From CAYYJM01 sp964471755 (GTDB lineage: Bacteria > Planctomycetota > Planctomycetia > Gemmatales > Gemmataceae): 44,147 nt of DNA. The stretch is from assembly GCA_964471755.1 (NCBI GenBank), contig CAYYJM010000016.1, forward strand, positions 1 through 44,147, given 5' to 3'. The translations under genes were made by a program, and so were the position numbers. Below are positions 17,793-30,147 of the stretch, one piece after another. Position 1 is the stretch's first letter. Each line of letters starts with the position of its first letter. The notes beneath the pieces are model-generated. The model had not been told where the DNA came from. It did not search any database and saw only the letters and a list, made by a program, of their open reading frames with translations.

Positions 17793-18557
17793 ATGAGTAC
17801 GACCCAGACCCAACAACCCGGCAGTGTCGCATCCGAACCGAGCCAGGAGCGCGTTCTCGTCGTGTTCGGACACTCGGGCCTGTTCTACTGGTGGACAGTA
17901 TGGATAATGGGATACATCATGGCCTTGTTGACATCCTGGCAGGGAAAGCCGTACGTCTTCGAGAACGACGGCGTTGTGAAGGAAGTTCTCATCAATCCCA
18001 GCGGCAGTCTTGGTGTGATCTTTACCGTTGTCTTCGTCCTCGTCATTCTGATGACGAATCTCACCGTGCGTGGCATCGCCTCGTTTCTGGTGATTACCGT
18101 CATTCTCGGCCTGACGTTCGCCTTCGCCTACTTCGACCTCTGGAACCCCATCATCAAGGCAATGGGGCACCTGGCCATCTTCATGAATCTTGGCTTCTAC
18201 GTCTTCTTCTCAACGGCCGTCCTCATTCTCTGGCTGATCTCTTTCTTCATCTACGACCGGCTGGAATACTGGACCTTCCGGCCCGGACAGATGATCCATC
18301 ATCAGGTGTTCGGCAGTGGCGAACAGGTCTACGATACCATCGGCCTGTCGATCAACAAACTGCGGAACGATCTGTTCCGACACTGGATTCTGGGCCTGGG
18401 ATCGGGCGACATGGAAATCGCCACGACCGGGGCTCGCAAGGCGGCGTTCCTCGTCAAGAACGTCCTGTTCGTCGGCGTCAAAATGCAGCGTATCCAGGAA
18501 ATGATCGCCACGAAGCCGGATCAGATTCCCGAAGCCAACGCCGAGGAGTCCTACTGA
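17793..18557 (+). CDS. Conserved multi-pass membrane protein, unknown function
   Basis: A 254-residue protein with about four hydrophobic helices (around residues 30-50, 68-90, 92-115 and 130-158). A soluble C-terminal part follows, beginning YDRLEYWTFRPGQMIHHQ and running through GSGDMEIATTGARKA. That tail is compatible with a bacterial PH-like (YdbS-type) fold, but this is only a resemblance. The ATG at 17793 is preceded by GAGGAGGAA at good spacing; the open frame upstream is ignored. A hairpin at 18559-18591 lies between its stop and the stop of the convergent fumarase gene. Confidence 0.75.
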   Translation: MSTTQTQQPGSVASEPSQERVLVVFGHSGLFYWWTVWIMGYIMALLTSWQGKPYVFENDGVVKEVLINPSGSLGVIFTVVFVLVILMTNLTVRGIASFLVITVILGLTFAFAYFDLWNPIIKAMGHLAIFMNLGFYVFFSTAVLILWLISFFIYDRLEYWTFRPGQMIHHQVFGSGEQVYDTIGLSINKLRNDLFRHWILGLGSGDMEIATTGARKAAFLVKNVLFVGVKMQRIQEMIATKPDQIPEANAEESY

Positions 18558-18558
18558 T

Positions 18559-18591
18559 ACGTCAGGACGGTCAGACAGACCGTCCTGGCGT
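18559..18591. terminator. Hairpin between convergent genes, possible bidirectional terminator
   Basis: Arms ACGTCAGGACGGT (18559-18571) and ACCGTCCTGGCGT (18579-18591) pair with a single wobble position around a 7-base loop. It occupies the 36 bp between the convergent stops at 18557 and 18594. No T-run is present on either side. Confidence 0.5.
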
Positions 18592-18593
18592 CG

Positions 18594-20015
<1,422 letters not shown>

Positions 20016-20145
20016 CGGCATACCCTCCTCGCGGCGACCACGGGCGAGCCTCTCGTTCATTGTGGCTCGATTGGTGGCCAGTCGCCAGAGTGCCGCGTAA
20101 GTTCCTCCCCAGGCACTCGCTCCTCTTCAACGACGAGACACTGAC

Positions 20146-21543
20146 ATGCCACGCTTCCTCCTGGCCATCCTCGGGCTGCTGCTGTCCGCGACGGCCCCGG
20201 CTCGCGCCGCTGACCCACCGAACGTGGTGATCCTCTTCTGCGACGATCTCGGCTATGGCGACCTTGGCTGCTACGGTCATCCGACGATCCGCACGCCGAA
20301 CCTCGACCGCATGGCCAGCGAGGGGATGAAGTTCACCAGTTTCTACGCCGCCGCCTGTGTCTGCACGCCGAGCCGGGCCGCCCTGCTCACCGGCCGGCTT
20401 CCCATTCGCACCGGCATGACCTCCGATACGCGACGAGTCCTGTTCCCGGACTCGGCCGGCGGTCTGCCAGCGTCGGAGATCACGCTCGCCGAGGCCCTGA
20501 AGGCGAAGGGGTATGCCACCGCCTGCGTGGGGAAATGGCATCTCGGCCATCGGCCCGAGTTCCTGCCGACGAAGCAGGGCTTCGACTCGTACTTCGGTGT
20601 CCCCTACTCGAACGACATGGACCGGCGGGCCGACCTCGCGCCGAAGGGGCGGGCCGCGTTCGCCGAGCCGAAGTTCGAATACTGGAACGTGCCGCTGCTC
20701 CGCAACGACAAGGAGATCGAACGGCCCGCCGAGCAGCACACCCTGACGCAACGCTACACCAGCGAGGCGATCGCGTTCATCCGGGCGAGCAAGACGAAGC
20801 CGTTCTTTCTCTACCTGCCCTACACGACATCGCACGTGCCGCTGTTCGCCTCGAAGGACTTCGCCGGCAAGAGCCCACGCGGCCGGTTCGGCGATGTGGT
20901 TGAGGAGGTGGACTGGAGCGTTGGCGAGATTCTCAAGACGCTGCGCGAGGAGAAACGCGAGCGGAACACGCTCGTCTTCTTCAGCAGCGACAACGGTCCC
21001 TGGCTGACCTTCGGCGATCAGGGCGGCTCGGCGGGTCTGCTCCGCGAAGGCAAGGGAAGTACCTGGGAGGGCGGCATGCGCGTCCCCGGCATCGCCTGGT
21101 GGCCGGGCACGGTCCCGGCCGGCGTGACGACCCAGGATCTCGCCTGCACGATGGACCTGTACACGACGGCCATCAAGCTCGCCGGTGGCGATGTGCCGGC
21201 CGACCGAGTCGTCGATGGCGTGGACATCACGCCGGTGCTGCTCGGCAAGGGGCCGTCACCGCGTGAGACGATGTTCTACTATCGCGGCACGAAGCTCTTC
21301 GCCGTCCGACAGGGACCGTGGAAGGCTCATCTGATCACTCGATCAGGCTACGGCCCGGACAGGGCGGTCGAGCATGAGACGCCGGAACTGTACCATCTGG
21401 GTCATGACCCGAGCGAGAAGCGGAACGTCGCCGCAGATCATCCCGAGGTACTGGCGAGGATCGCCACGCTGATCGCGGCGCATCAGAAGGATCTGCGTCC
21501 GGGCGAACCACAGCTCGATCGGCGGCTGCCGGCATCGAAGTGA
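20146..21543 (+). CDS. Sulfatase (formylglycine type)
   Basis: A 465-residue exported sulfatase with a signal peptide (MPRFLLAILGLLLSATAPARA). Metal-binding NVVILFCDDLGYGDLGCYG is followed by the modification motif C73-T74-P75-S76-R77 (then AALLTGR), giving formylglycine at Cys73. GKWHLGHRPEFLPTKQGFD and FFSSDNGPWLTFGDQGGSAG supply other active-site positions. It resembles arylsulfatase A/N-acetylgalactosamine-6-sulfatase-like enzymes and would act on sulfated glycans in the periplasm or outside. It is distinct from the sulfatase at 15664. No maturase gene is in the window. Tandem non-coding repeats follow its stop. Confidence 0.93.
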   Translation: MPRFLLAILGLLLSATAPARAADPPNVVILFCDDLGYGDLGCYGHPTIRTPNLDRMASEGMKFTSFYAAACVCTPSRAALLTGRLPIRTGMTSDTRRVLFPDSAGGLPASEITLAEALKAKGYATACVGKWHLGHRPEFLPTKQGFDSYFGVPYSNDMDRRADLAPKGRAAFAEPKFEYWNVPLLRNDKEIERPAEQHTLTQRYTSEAIAFIRASKTKPFFLYLPYTTSHVPLFASKDFAGKSPRGRFGDVVEEVDWSVGEILKTLREEKRERNTLVFFSSDNGPWLTFGDQGGSAGLLREGKGSTWEGGMRVPGIAWWPGTVPAGVTTQDLACTMDLYTTAIKLAGGDVPADRVVDGVDITPVLLGKGPSPRETMFYYRGTKLFAVRQGPWKAHLITRSGYGPDRAVEHETPELYHLGHDPSEKRNVAADHPEVLARIATLIAAHQKDLRPGEPQLDRRLPASK

Positions 21544-21550
21544 ACCATCG

Positions 21551-21787
21551 CGGGGCGAAGTTAGCCTGAAGCGCAAGCGAAGGATACATTTGCCCCTCGC
21601 CCACACGCTACGAATCCCGGAAGGTTCATCCCTCACGGGGCGAAGTTAGCCTGAAGCGCAAGCGAAGGATACATTTGCCCCTCGCCCACACGCTACGAAT
21701 CCCGGAAGGTTCATCCCTCGCTAACGTTGTCGGACGCATTTGCCCCTCGCCCACACGCTACGAATCCCGGAAGGTTCATCCCTCGCT
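21551..21787. repeat. Tandem non-coding repeats (85-bp unit, two full copies and one truncated)
   Basis: A unit starting CGGGGCGAAGTTAGCCTGAA begins at 21551 and again at 21636 (period 85 bp). Its second half, from CATTTGCCCCTCGCCCAC to GAAGGTTCATCCCTC, recurs a third time from 21737, 65 bp after its copy at 21672. The copies look identical or nearly so. The third is preceded by GCTAACGTTGTCGGACG, a sequence related to the bases just after it (21799-21817). The block fills the gap between the sulfatase stop and the hydratase stop. Confidence 0.9.
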
Positions 21788-21801
21788 GGCGCGTCGGGCT
21801 A

Positions 21802-21817
21802 ACGTTGTCAGCAACGT
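21802..21817. other. Short hairpin overlapping the hydratase stop codon
   Basis: ACGTTG (21802-21807) and CAACGT (21812-21817) form a perfect 6-bp stem with a TCAG loop. It spans the minus-strand stop codon (21810-21808). There is no T-tract; it may be a weak terminator or part of the neighbouring repeat. Confidence 0.35.
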
Positions 21818-22644
21818 CCCTCCGCACCGGACGCATCGAACGTGAGTTCGACTCGCCCCAGTCGCCCGAAATCGGCGACGAGATGGTCACCCGGTTTCGC
21901 CAGGTAGACGTCCGTCGTCAGGCCCGTCGTGATTTTGTCGCCGGCGCTCAGACGCCGACCGAATTTCGGCAACTCGTTCGCCAGCCAGGCGACGACGTTG
22001 AGTGGATTGCCCAGGACCGCCGCCCCGCTGCCGACGAACTTCCGATCCTGGTTCACGATCAGCGCCGTCGGATACGCTGCGAAATCGATGTCACGCCAGT
22101 CGGCGACCGGCTCGCCCTCGACCCACCAGCCGTGGATGGCGTTGTCCGCCAGCAGCGACGGTGCCCCGACCGTCTTCCAGTCGAGGTAGCGGTGATCGAC
22201 GATCTCGATCGACGGGATGACCGTGGCGATGAACGGCTTGATCGTCTCGGCCGTGTAGGTCGGCCCGGCCGGTACGTCGTCGGCCATGGCGAAGCCGAAC
22301 TCGGCCTCGGCACAGCGCACGGTGAACGCCGAGCCGGGCAGCGTCGCCGGGCCGCGAGAGGTCGTGTGCGACATCAGCACGCCGAAGAACGGGGCCTCGA
22401 CGCCGAGGGCCTTCTGGGCCAGTTCGCTGGTGCAGGCGATCTTGTAGCCGATCGGTCGGCCGCCGCTCTGGGCGAGCAGTTTGCGATCGAGCAGTTCCTG
22501 CACCTGATAGCCCTCGGCGAGCGAGCGCGGCACAACGTCGTCGGGCAACGCCGCGACCGGACGCCGCGTCTGACGCAGGTCGAAGAGATACTCGGCGGCG
22601 GCGGTGATTTGATCCATATTTTCTCGGCTCGCTTTCCGGGTCAC
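21808..22644 (-). CDS. MhpD-like 2-keto-4-pentenoate hydratase family protein
   Basis: A 278-residue member of the hydratase/decarboxylase branch of the fumarylacetoacetase-like superfamily, which hydrates or decarboxylates 2-oxo-dienoates in aromatic meta-cleavage pathways. Supporting motifs are GRPIGYKIACTSELAQKALG, a metal-binding region AEAEFGFAMADDVP (E-x-E type), and a central PSIEIVDHRY. The nominal start is a GTG at 22644 that overlaps the upstream stop in GTGA. An ATG at 22617, nine codons on, is an equally good start with a weak ribosome binding site. No other aromatic-degradation gene is near, so the substrate is unknown and a stand-alone role is likely. Confidence 0.85.
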   Translation of the reverse strand: MTRKASRENMDQITAAAEYLFDLRQTRRPVAALPDDVVPRSLAEGYQVQELLDRKLLAQSGGRPIGYKIACTSELAQKALGVEAPFFGVLMSHTTSRGPATLPGSAFTVRCAEAEFGFAMADDVPAGPTYTAETIKPFIATVIPSIEIVDHRYLDWKTVGAPSLLADNAIHGWWVEGEPVADWRDIDFAAYPTALIVNQDRKFVGSGAAVLGNPLNVVAWLANELPKFGRRLSAGDKITTGLTTDVYLAKPGDHLVADFGRLGRVELTFDASGAEGRC

Positions 22645-23844
22645 AGCGCGTAGTAATCCTCAGGCACCGTCTCGGTCGGCCGCCAGTCGATCTCGCCGGC
22701 CTGGGCTCCTTTATATTGAAGGAGCGTCTCGTAGAGCGACTCCTCATCCGTTCGCCGATGCGTCTTCTTCGTCTGGCTGATCCACCAGTCAGCCGTCGTC
22801 GCGTCGAGTTCGCCGGAACGAACCAGGCCGATAATCAGTACCAGCAGATGCTTGCACGGCCCGCCATACCTCATGCCGCCACAGACTGGCAGCTTCGGGC
22901 TGTAACAATCGTAGTGGCCCGTCGATGTCAGCTGACACGAATAGACCGCGGCCGGGTCGTCGTCGTTCTGGCTCTTGACGACACCGAGAACCTGATCGTT
23001 TTCCACGCGGGCCAACAGCCNNNNNNNNNNNNNNNNNNNNNNNNNNNNNNNNNNNNNNNNNNNNNNNNNNNNNNNNNNNNNNNNNNNNNNNNNNNNNNNN
23101 NNNNNGGACACGTTCTCCGGCTCCCGACTTGCCAACGCGGCTCTCCAGACGCTTGACGAATGTACCGATGTCAATCTCGCCGGCCGGGCATGATGCCGAC
23201 AGGCGCGGGGCGGCCGGGACGATGTCATCCGTCGGGCCGACGCGGATCATGTCTTCGGTCGGTTTGAAGCCGCGCGGCCAGAGCGTGACGGCATCGTAAC
23301 TCGCCTTCTCAAAGGTGGTGTTCTCAATGGTCGCTCCGGAGAGGTCGGCCCCGCACAGGTCGGCGTGGCTCAGGTCGGTCCCGGTCAGGTCGGCATTGCG
23401 AAAGCTCGTGCTGTGAAAGTTCGCCACTCGGAGCGAGGCGTCGCGGAGTTTGGCCCCGTCGAAGCGAGCGTTGCCAAACTTGCCACAGCAGAGGTCGGCC
23501 GCTCGCAGGTTGGCGTTGAGCAGGCTGGCATTGCGGAAGTCGGCATAGTCGAGCTTCGCCTCGATCAGCGAAGCCTTGTCGCACCGCGAGCCGCTGAAGT
23601 CGAGGCCGGTCAGGATGATGCGGCGGAGCTTCGCGTCGGTGAGATCGACCTTGCGGAAGTGATCGGCCAGGCGGCGCGTGGCGGGCTCCAGGCCGTTCCA
23701 GATCTCGACGCCGTCGGGCCCGCTCAGGATCAGTTGAAGGAGCCGTGTGCGAGCCGTCGCCGGAGTCACGCCGGGACTCAGGGAAAAGGACGGGGCGGCG
23801 GTTGGTGATGACGTCTCGGCCGGGGAGGCTTTCTTTCGGCCCAT
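22641..23844 (-). CDS. Pentapeptide-repeat protein with C-terminal SWIM-like zinc-binding segment (gapped)
   Basis: One gene read in two pieces around an 85-N gap (23021-23105). The N-terminal piece (about 246 residues) has a leader, then roughly 20 pentapeptide repeats of A(D/N)LXX type (ADLCGADLSG, NADLTGTDLS, RNASLLNANLRAADL), which form a right-handed beta-helix. It ends in GEIDIGTFVKRLESRVG. The piece after the gap begins LLARVENDQVLGVVKSQ and holds a cysteine/histidine pattern YSC...YDCYSP...VCGG...PCKHLLVLIIGL that resembles a SWIM zinc-binding motif, ending WRPTETVPEDYYAL. The frames differ across the gap, so its size is nominal. Two adjacent genes cannot be excluded. The stop overlaps the start of the hydratase gene. 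Confidence 0.7.
23021..23105. other. Assembly gap (85 N) inside the pentapeptide/SWIM gene
   Basis: Eighty-five unknown bases. The coding frames on the two sides are not in register at this length. Confidence 0.95.
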
Positions 23845-23949
23845 ACTCGATTCTCGCGGCTGGGTTCGAGAAGATGATCGGGACTCTTGCAGCGTAACCT
23901 TCCACGGCCCGATTGTCGAGCATGGCAGCCGTCTTTTTCAGGGGCGAAC

Positions 23950-24420
23950 TCACAATCGCTTGCGAAAGACGACCATGTCATCGCCGTCCCGATAGAAGTC
24001 GCGCAGCTGGCCGTTCACCTCGTAGCCATTCTTGAGGTAGAACCGTCGGGTCGGCTCGTAGATCGGCAGCGACGACGTCTCGATGAACAACACGCGCCCC
24101 CCAGCCGAGCGGATCGCGTCCTCGACGTGGACGAGCAGGCGCGAGCCCAGTCCCTTACCCTGCCGCTCGGCGCGGACGGCGATCCAGTACAGATACCATG
24201 TCCCCTCCGTCATCGCCGCCGGGGCGAAATAGGTGTAGCCGAGAATCGGTTCGCCGGTCGCCTGCCACACGTCACAACGATGGCCGCCGGCCTGGTTCGT
24301 GCTGAAGTAGTCGTCCAGCACCTCACGCAGGGCCTGGATTTCATAGTCACGGAACATGGCCGTATCCTCGGTCAACTGCACGAGGACCGGAATGTCCAGT
24401 GGGGTGGCGGCGCGGATCAT
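23950..24420 (-). CDS. GNAT family N-acetyltransferase
   Basis: A 156-residue GNAT-fold acetyltransferase, which would transfer an acetyl group from acetyl-CoA to an amine. It starts MIRAATPLDIPVLVQLTEDT, the usual beta1-alpha1. The acetyl-CoA pyrophosphate loop is seen in WIAVRAERQGKGLGSRLL (motif A, R/Q-x-x-G-x-G/A). The C-terminal motif B region is IYEPTRRFYLKNGYEVNGQL. The substrate cannot be told. The ATG at 24420 has GGAGAG about 5 nt before it, so the longer open frame up to 24504 is not used. It is divergent from ispG, whose promoter lies at 24491-24520. Confidence 0.9.
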   Translation of the reverse strand: MIRAATPLDIPVLVQLTEDTAMFRDYEIQALREVLDDYFSTNQAGGHRCDVWQATGEPILGYTYFAPAAMTEGTWYLYWIAVRAERQGKGLGSRLLVHVEDAIRSAGGRVLFIETSSLPIYEPTRRFYLKNGYEVNGQLRDFYRDGDDMVVFRKRL

Positions 24421-24490
24421 TTCACTCTCCTGAATCCGGGCCGGTTGTCGGAACGCGACTCCGGCGGTTAACCCGTTGAGCATCCACGGC

Positions 24491-24520
24491 TTGACGCTCG
24501 GCACGATCGTTACCTAGACT
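24491..24520 (+). promoter_or_regulatory. Candidate ispG promoter
   Basis: TTGACG (24491-24496), an 18-bp spacer, then TAGACT (24515-24520). The predicted transcript would begin near 24527, about 65 nt before the ispG start. The same -35 and spacer length recur at 26538 and 34529. Confidence 0.5.
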
Positions 24521-24592
24521 GAGGGCGAACGGCGGGGCGGTCGGTACGGAAACGGATCATACCCCGCCCGCGAGCAACCTGCGAGGGCCGGC

Positions 24593-25675
24593 ATGTCTTA
24601 CCAGCAACGCTACGCCCGACACAAGACCCGTGAGGTCAACGTCGGCGGCATCATCATCGGCGGCGACAACCCGATTCGCGTCCAGTCGATGACGACCACC
24701 GACACCTTCGACCTCGAAGGGACCGTCGCCCAGATCCACCGGCTCGAGGAGGCCGGCTGCGAGCTGGTCCGCGTCACCGTGCCCAAGGCGCAGGACGCCG
24801 CCGTCCTGGGCCAGATCCGCTCGCGCATCGGCATCCCGCTCATCTGCGACATCCACTTCGACTTCAAGATGGCCCTGGCCGCCCTCGATCATCCGGTGGA
24901 CAAGATCCGCATCAACCCGGGCAACATCGGCGGCGACGAGCGCTTTCGCCAGGTCGTTCGCAAGGCGAAGGAACGCGGCCTGCCGATGCGGATCGGCGTC
25001 AACGCCGGCAGCCTGGAAAAGGACCTGATCGACAAGTACGGCTACCCCTGTCCGCCGGCCATGGTCGAGAGCGCCCTGCGCTACATCGAGATGGCCGAGG
25101 CCGAGGGGTATACCGACATCATCGTCTCGCTCAAGTCCAGCGACGTCTGGACGGCGGTGGAATCGTATCGCCTCTTCGCGAAACAGGCCAACTATCCGAC
25201 TCACATCGGTATCACCGAGGCGGGCAAGGCCCCTTACGCGGTGATCAAGTCGGCGGCCGGCCTGGGAGCGATCCTGATCGACGGCATCGGCGACACGATC
25301 CGCATCAGCCTGCTCGGCGATCCGGTGCCGGAGGTGGCCGCCGCCTTCGACATCCTCCAGGCGACCGGCCGACGGGTGCGCAAGCCGGAACTGATCGCCT
25401 GTCCGACCTGCGGTCGGCTGGAAATCGATCTGGAAGCGATCGTCGCGGAACTGGAACGCCGACTGGCCGGCAAGCGGACGGCGGTCAAGGTGAGCGTCCT
25501 CGGCTGCGTGGTCAATGGTCCGGGCGAGGCCCGCGAGGCCGACCTGGGCATCGCCGCCGGTCGCGGCAAGGGCGTCATCTTCAAGCGCGGCGAGATCATC
25601 CGCCATGTCAAGGAGGCCGAGATGGTCGATGCCCTGCTGGAAGAGATCGCTCTGTGGGAGGACGAGGAGCGCTAG
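24593..25675 (+). CDS. ispG: 4-hydroxy-3-methylbut-2-en-1-yl diphosphate synthase
   Basis: A 360-residue IspG (GcpE), which converts the cyclic diphosphate MEcPP to HMBPP in the non-mevalonate isoprenoid pathway using a [4Fe-4S] cluster. The TIM-barrel half begins with VGGIIIGGDNPIRVQSMTTT and includes CDIHFDFKMAL and KIRINPGNIG. The C-terminal cluster domain has C270-P-T-C273 and C305-VVNGPGE312; these residue numbers equal those of the cluster ligands in the E. coli enzyme. This is the compact bacterial form without the large insert of plant and some bacterial enzymes. GAGGG precedes the ATG. It is a single-gene unit with a promoter at 24491 and an intrinsic terminator at 25748. Confidence 0.97.
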   Translation: MSYQQRYARHKTREVNVGGIIIGGDNPIRVQSMTTTDTFDLEGTVAQIHRLEEAGCELVRVTVPKAQDAAVLGQIRSRIGIPLICDIHFDFKMALAALDHPVDKIRINPGNIGGDERFRQVVRKAKERGLPMRIGVNAGSLEKDLIDKYGYPCPPAMVESALRYIEMAEAEGYTDIIVSLKSSDVWTAVESYRLFAKQANYPTHIGITEAGKAPYAVIKSAAGLGAILIDGIGDTIRISLLGDPVPEVAAAFDILQATGRRVRKPELIACPTCGRLEIDLEAIVAELERRLAGKRTAVKVSVLGCVVNGPGEAREADLGIAAGRGKGVIFKRGEIIRHVKEAEMVDALLEEIALWEDEER

Positions 25676-25747
25676 AAGGGCACGCTCCAGGTCGAGGAGC
25701 CTACCGGCGGCCGGATGAAGCTGCCACTGGTGAACTGACAACGAACT

Positions 25748-25787
25748 GGCCGCGAGGAAGTGTCCCTCGCGGCCGTCGTCATTTTTT
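25748..25787 (+). terminator. Intrinsic terminator of ispG
   Basis: GGCCGCGAGG (25748-25757) pairs perfectly with CCTCGCGGCC (25765-25774) around a 7-base loop. Seven bases further on is a run of six T (25782-25787). Confidence 0.75.
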
Positions 25788-25793
25788 CTCGGC

Positions 25794-26237
25794 TCAGCGG
25801 TCCCGGACTGGCGGGATCGTCAGAGGCACTTCCTGAAACTGTCGTGGCTGCTGCCAGGGATCGGCGGGCGGAAGCACACCCGAGCGGGGATCCCGCCGAG
25901 ACGGATTTTGATTTTGCACCGGCTGGCTGGGCTGGCTCGTCGGTGTCCACCAGCCGGTGGGCTCGACGGCCTGCGAGCTGGGCGTGGTCACCGGCACCGT
26001 CTGGCCCGGAGTCTGGGTCGCCGTGTTCTGATCCTTGGTCGTTTTGTCCAGCATTCCCTGGACCTTCTCCGTACCCGAATGGATGTCCTGACCGATCTTC
26101 TTGGTATTCAGATCGATGGTGACCGACCGTCGGCCGTCCGGGCCGGGATTGGTGCTAATGCTATACCAGTTGAGGAAATAGCCGACGGTGAGGAAGGTGA
26201 TCACCAGCGCCGCCGAGAAGGCCAGCAGATTTCGCAT
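25794..26237 (-). CDS. Small membrane-anchored hypothetical protein
   Basis: A 147-residue protein with an N-terminal membrane helix (MRNLLAFSAALVITFLTVGY), a short charged region (SVTIDLNTKKIGQDIHSGTE), then a long low-complexity tail rich in Thr, Pro and Gln (QTPGQTVPVTTPSSQ, SQPSQPVQNQNP). It is probably an exported or anchored protein with a disordered tail; no family is recognised. AGGAGA lies 8 nt before the ATG at 26237, which decides the start over the longer open frame. It is divergent from the prkA operon with a 609-bp gap between the two starts. Confidence 0.7.
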   Translation of the reverse strand: MRNLLAFSAALVITFLTVGYFLNWYSISTNPGPDGRRSVTIDLNTKKIGQDIHSGTEKVQGMLDKTTKDQNTATQTPGQTVPVTTPSSQAVEPTGWWTPTSQPSQPVQNQNPSRRDPRSGVLPPADPWQQPRQFQEVPLTIPPVRDR

Positions 26238-26846
26238 ACTTGAGTCTCCTGGACGCGCGAAGCGGGAGCGTCGTCGCGCTGTACATGGAGTGACCTGTAG
26301 CACCCGCACGGGTCTCAGGTCCAGAGGAATCGACACAGCCGGCCGTCCCCTTCCTCGGAGTCGGCGATCGATCGCGTAGAATCGTCAAACTCTCGCATCT
26401 GGGCCGGGTCGGCAAGTCGGCAAACCGGCCTTGACAGCCAACCCCCGGGATTGCGTATGCTGGCAAGGGAGAGTGTCGATCATGAACCGAGGCCCGAACC
26501 AGGCCTGTCCGCCAGCCCGCTCGCCCCGGCGCTCCATTTGACGCGGCTGGCGGCGATCGGCTAGAATGAAATGGAGTTCGGCACTGGTCCCGGCCAACAT
26601 CCAGCTATCGAACGCTGATGGGATGCGACCTCCGCGTGACGGCCCGCGCCGCAGCGACCTTCCCGCGAACCCGCCTTCCCGACCGCTCTTTCTCTTCTCG
26701 TCCTGGCCGGCTCGCATCGGAGAGCATGACAAACTCAGAAGGTGCCGAGCGGTCAGCCGGCCGGAGGTGTGCCACGGCACCCATCCGGTCTTGAGTCTCG
26801 ACGAATCCCGGCGGTGCCATGCCCGCCGAGCAGGGAGGTGACAGCG
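26238..26846. other. 609-bp non-coding interval upstream of prkA
   Basis: This interval between two divergent genes has no convincing coding frame. It holds the candidate prkA promoter (26538-26567) and then a leader of about 275 nt. A second TAGAAT hexamer lies at 26376-26381 but lacks a good -35. I recognised no riboswitch or known RNA family by eye. Confidence 0.5.
26538..26567 (+). promoter_or_regulatory. Candidate promoter of the prkA-DUF444-spoVR operon
   Basis: TTGACG (26538-26543), an 18-bp spacer, then TAGAAT (26562-26567). The transcript would start near 26574, leaving about 275 nt of untranslated leader before the prkA ATG. Confidence 0.5.
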
Positions 26847-30071
<3,225 letters not shown>

Positions 30072-30075
30072 CGAG

Positions 30076-30132
30076 GATTCATCACGGAGGCACCAGGTGA
30101 AGTTGATGTTCATCGTGCCTCCGTGGTGAATC
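30076..30132. repeat. 18-bp inverted repeat between prkA and the DUF444 gene
   Basis: Arms 30076-30093 and 30115-30132 pair with one mismatch around a 21-base loop. Each arm contains CACGGAGGCAC or its complement. It begins four bases after the prkA stop and ends 15 nt before the GTG start of the next gene. No T-run follows, so it could be an mRNA processing or attenuation element or a dispersed repeat. Confidence 0.8.
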
Positions 30133-30147
30133 AAGAGGGAGCCGACC

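Noticed and set aside
21551..21787. Possible CRISPR array
   Set aside because: The repeats are 85 bp and directly abutting, with no unique spacers of constant length and no cas genes nearby.
26431..26461. TTGACA...TATGCT as a promoter upstream of prkA
   Set aside because: The spacer is 19 bp, longer than the other candidates, and a better-spaced promoter exists at 26538.
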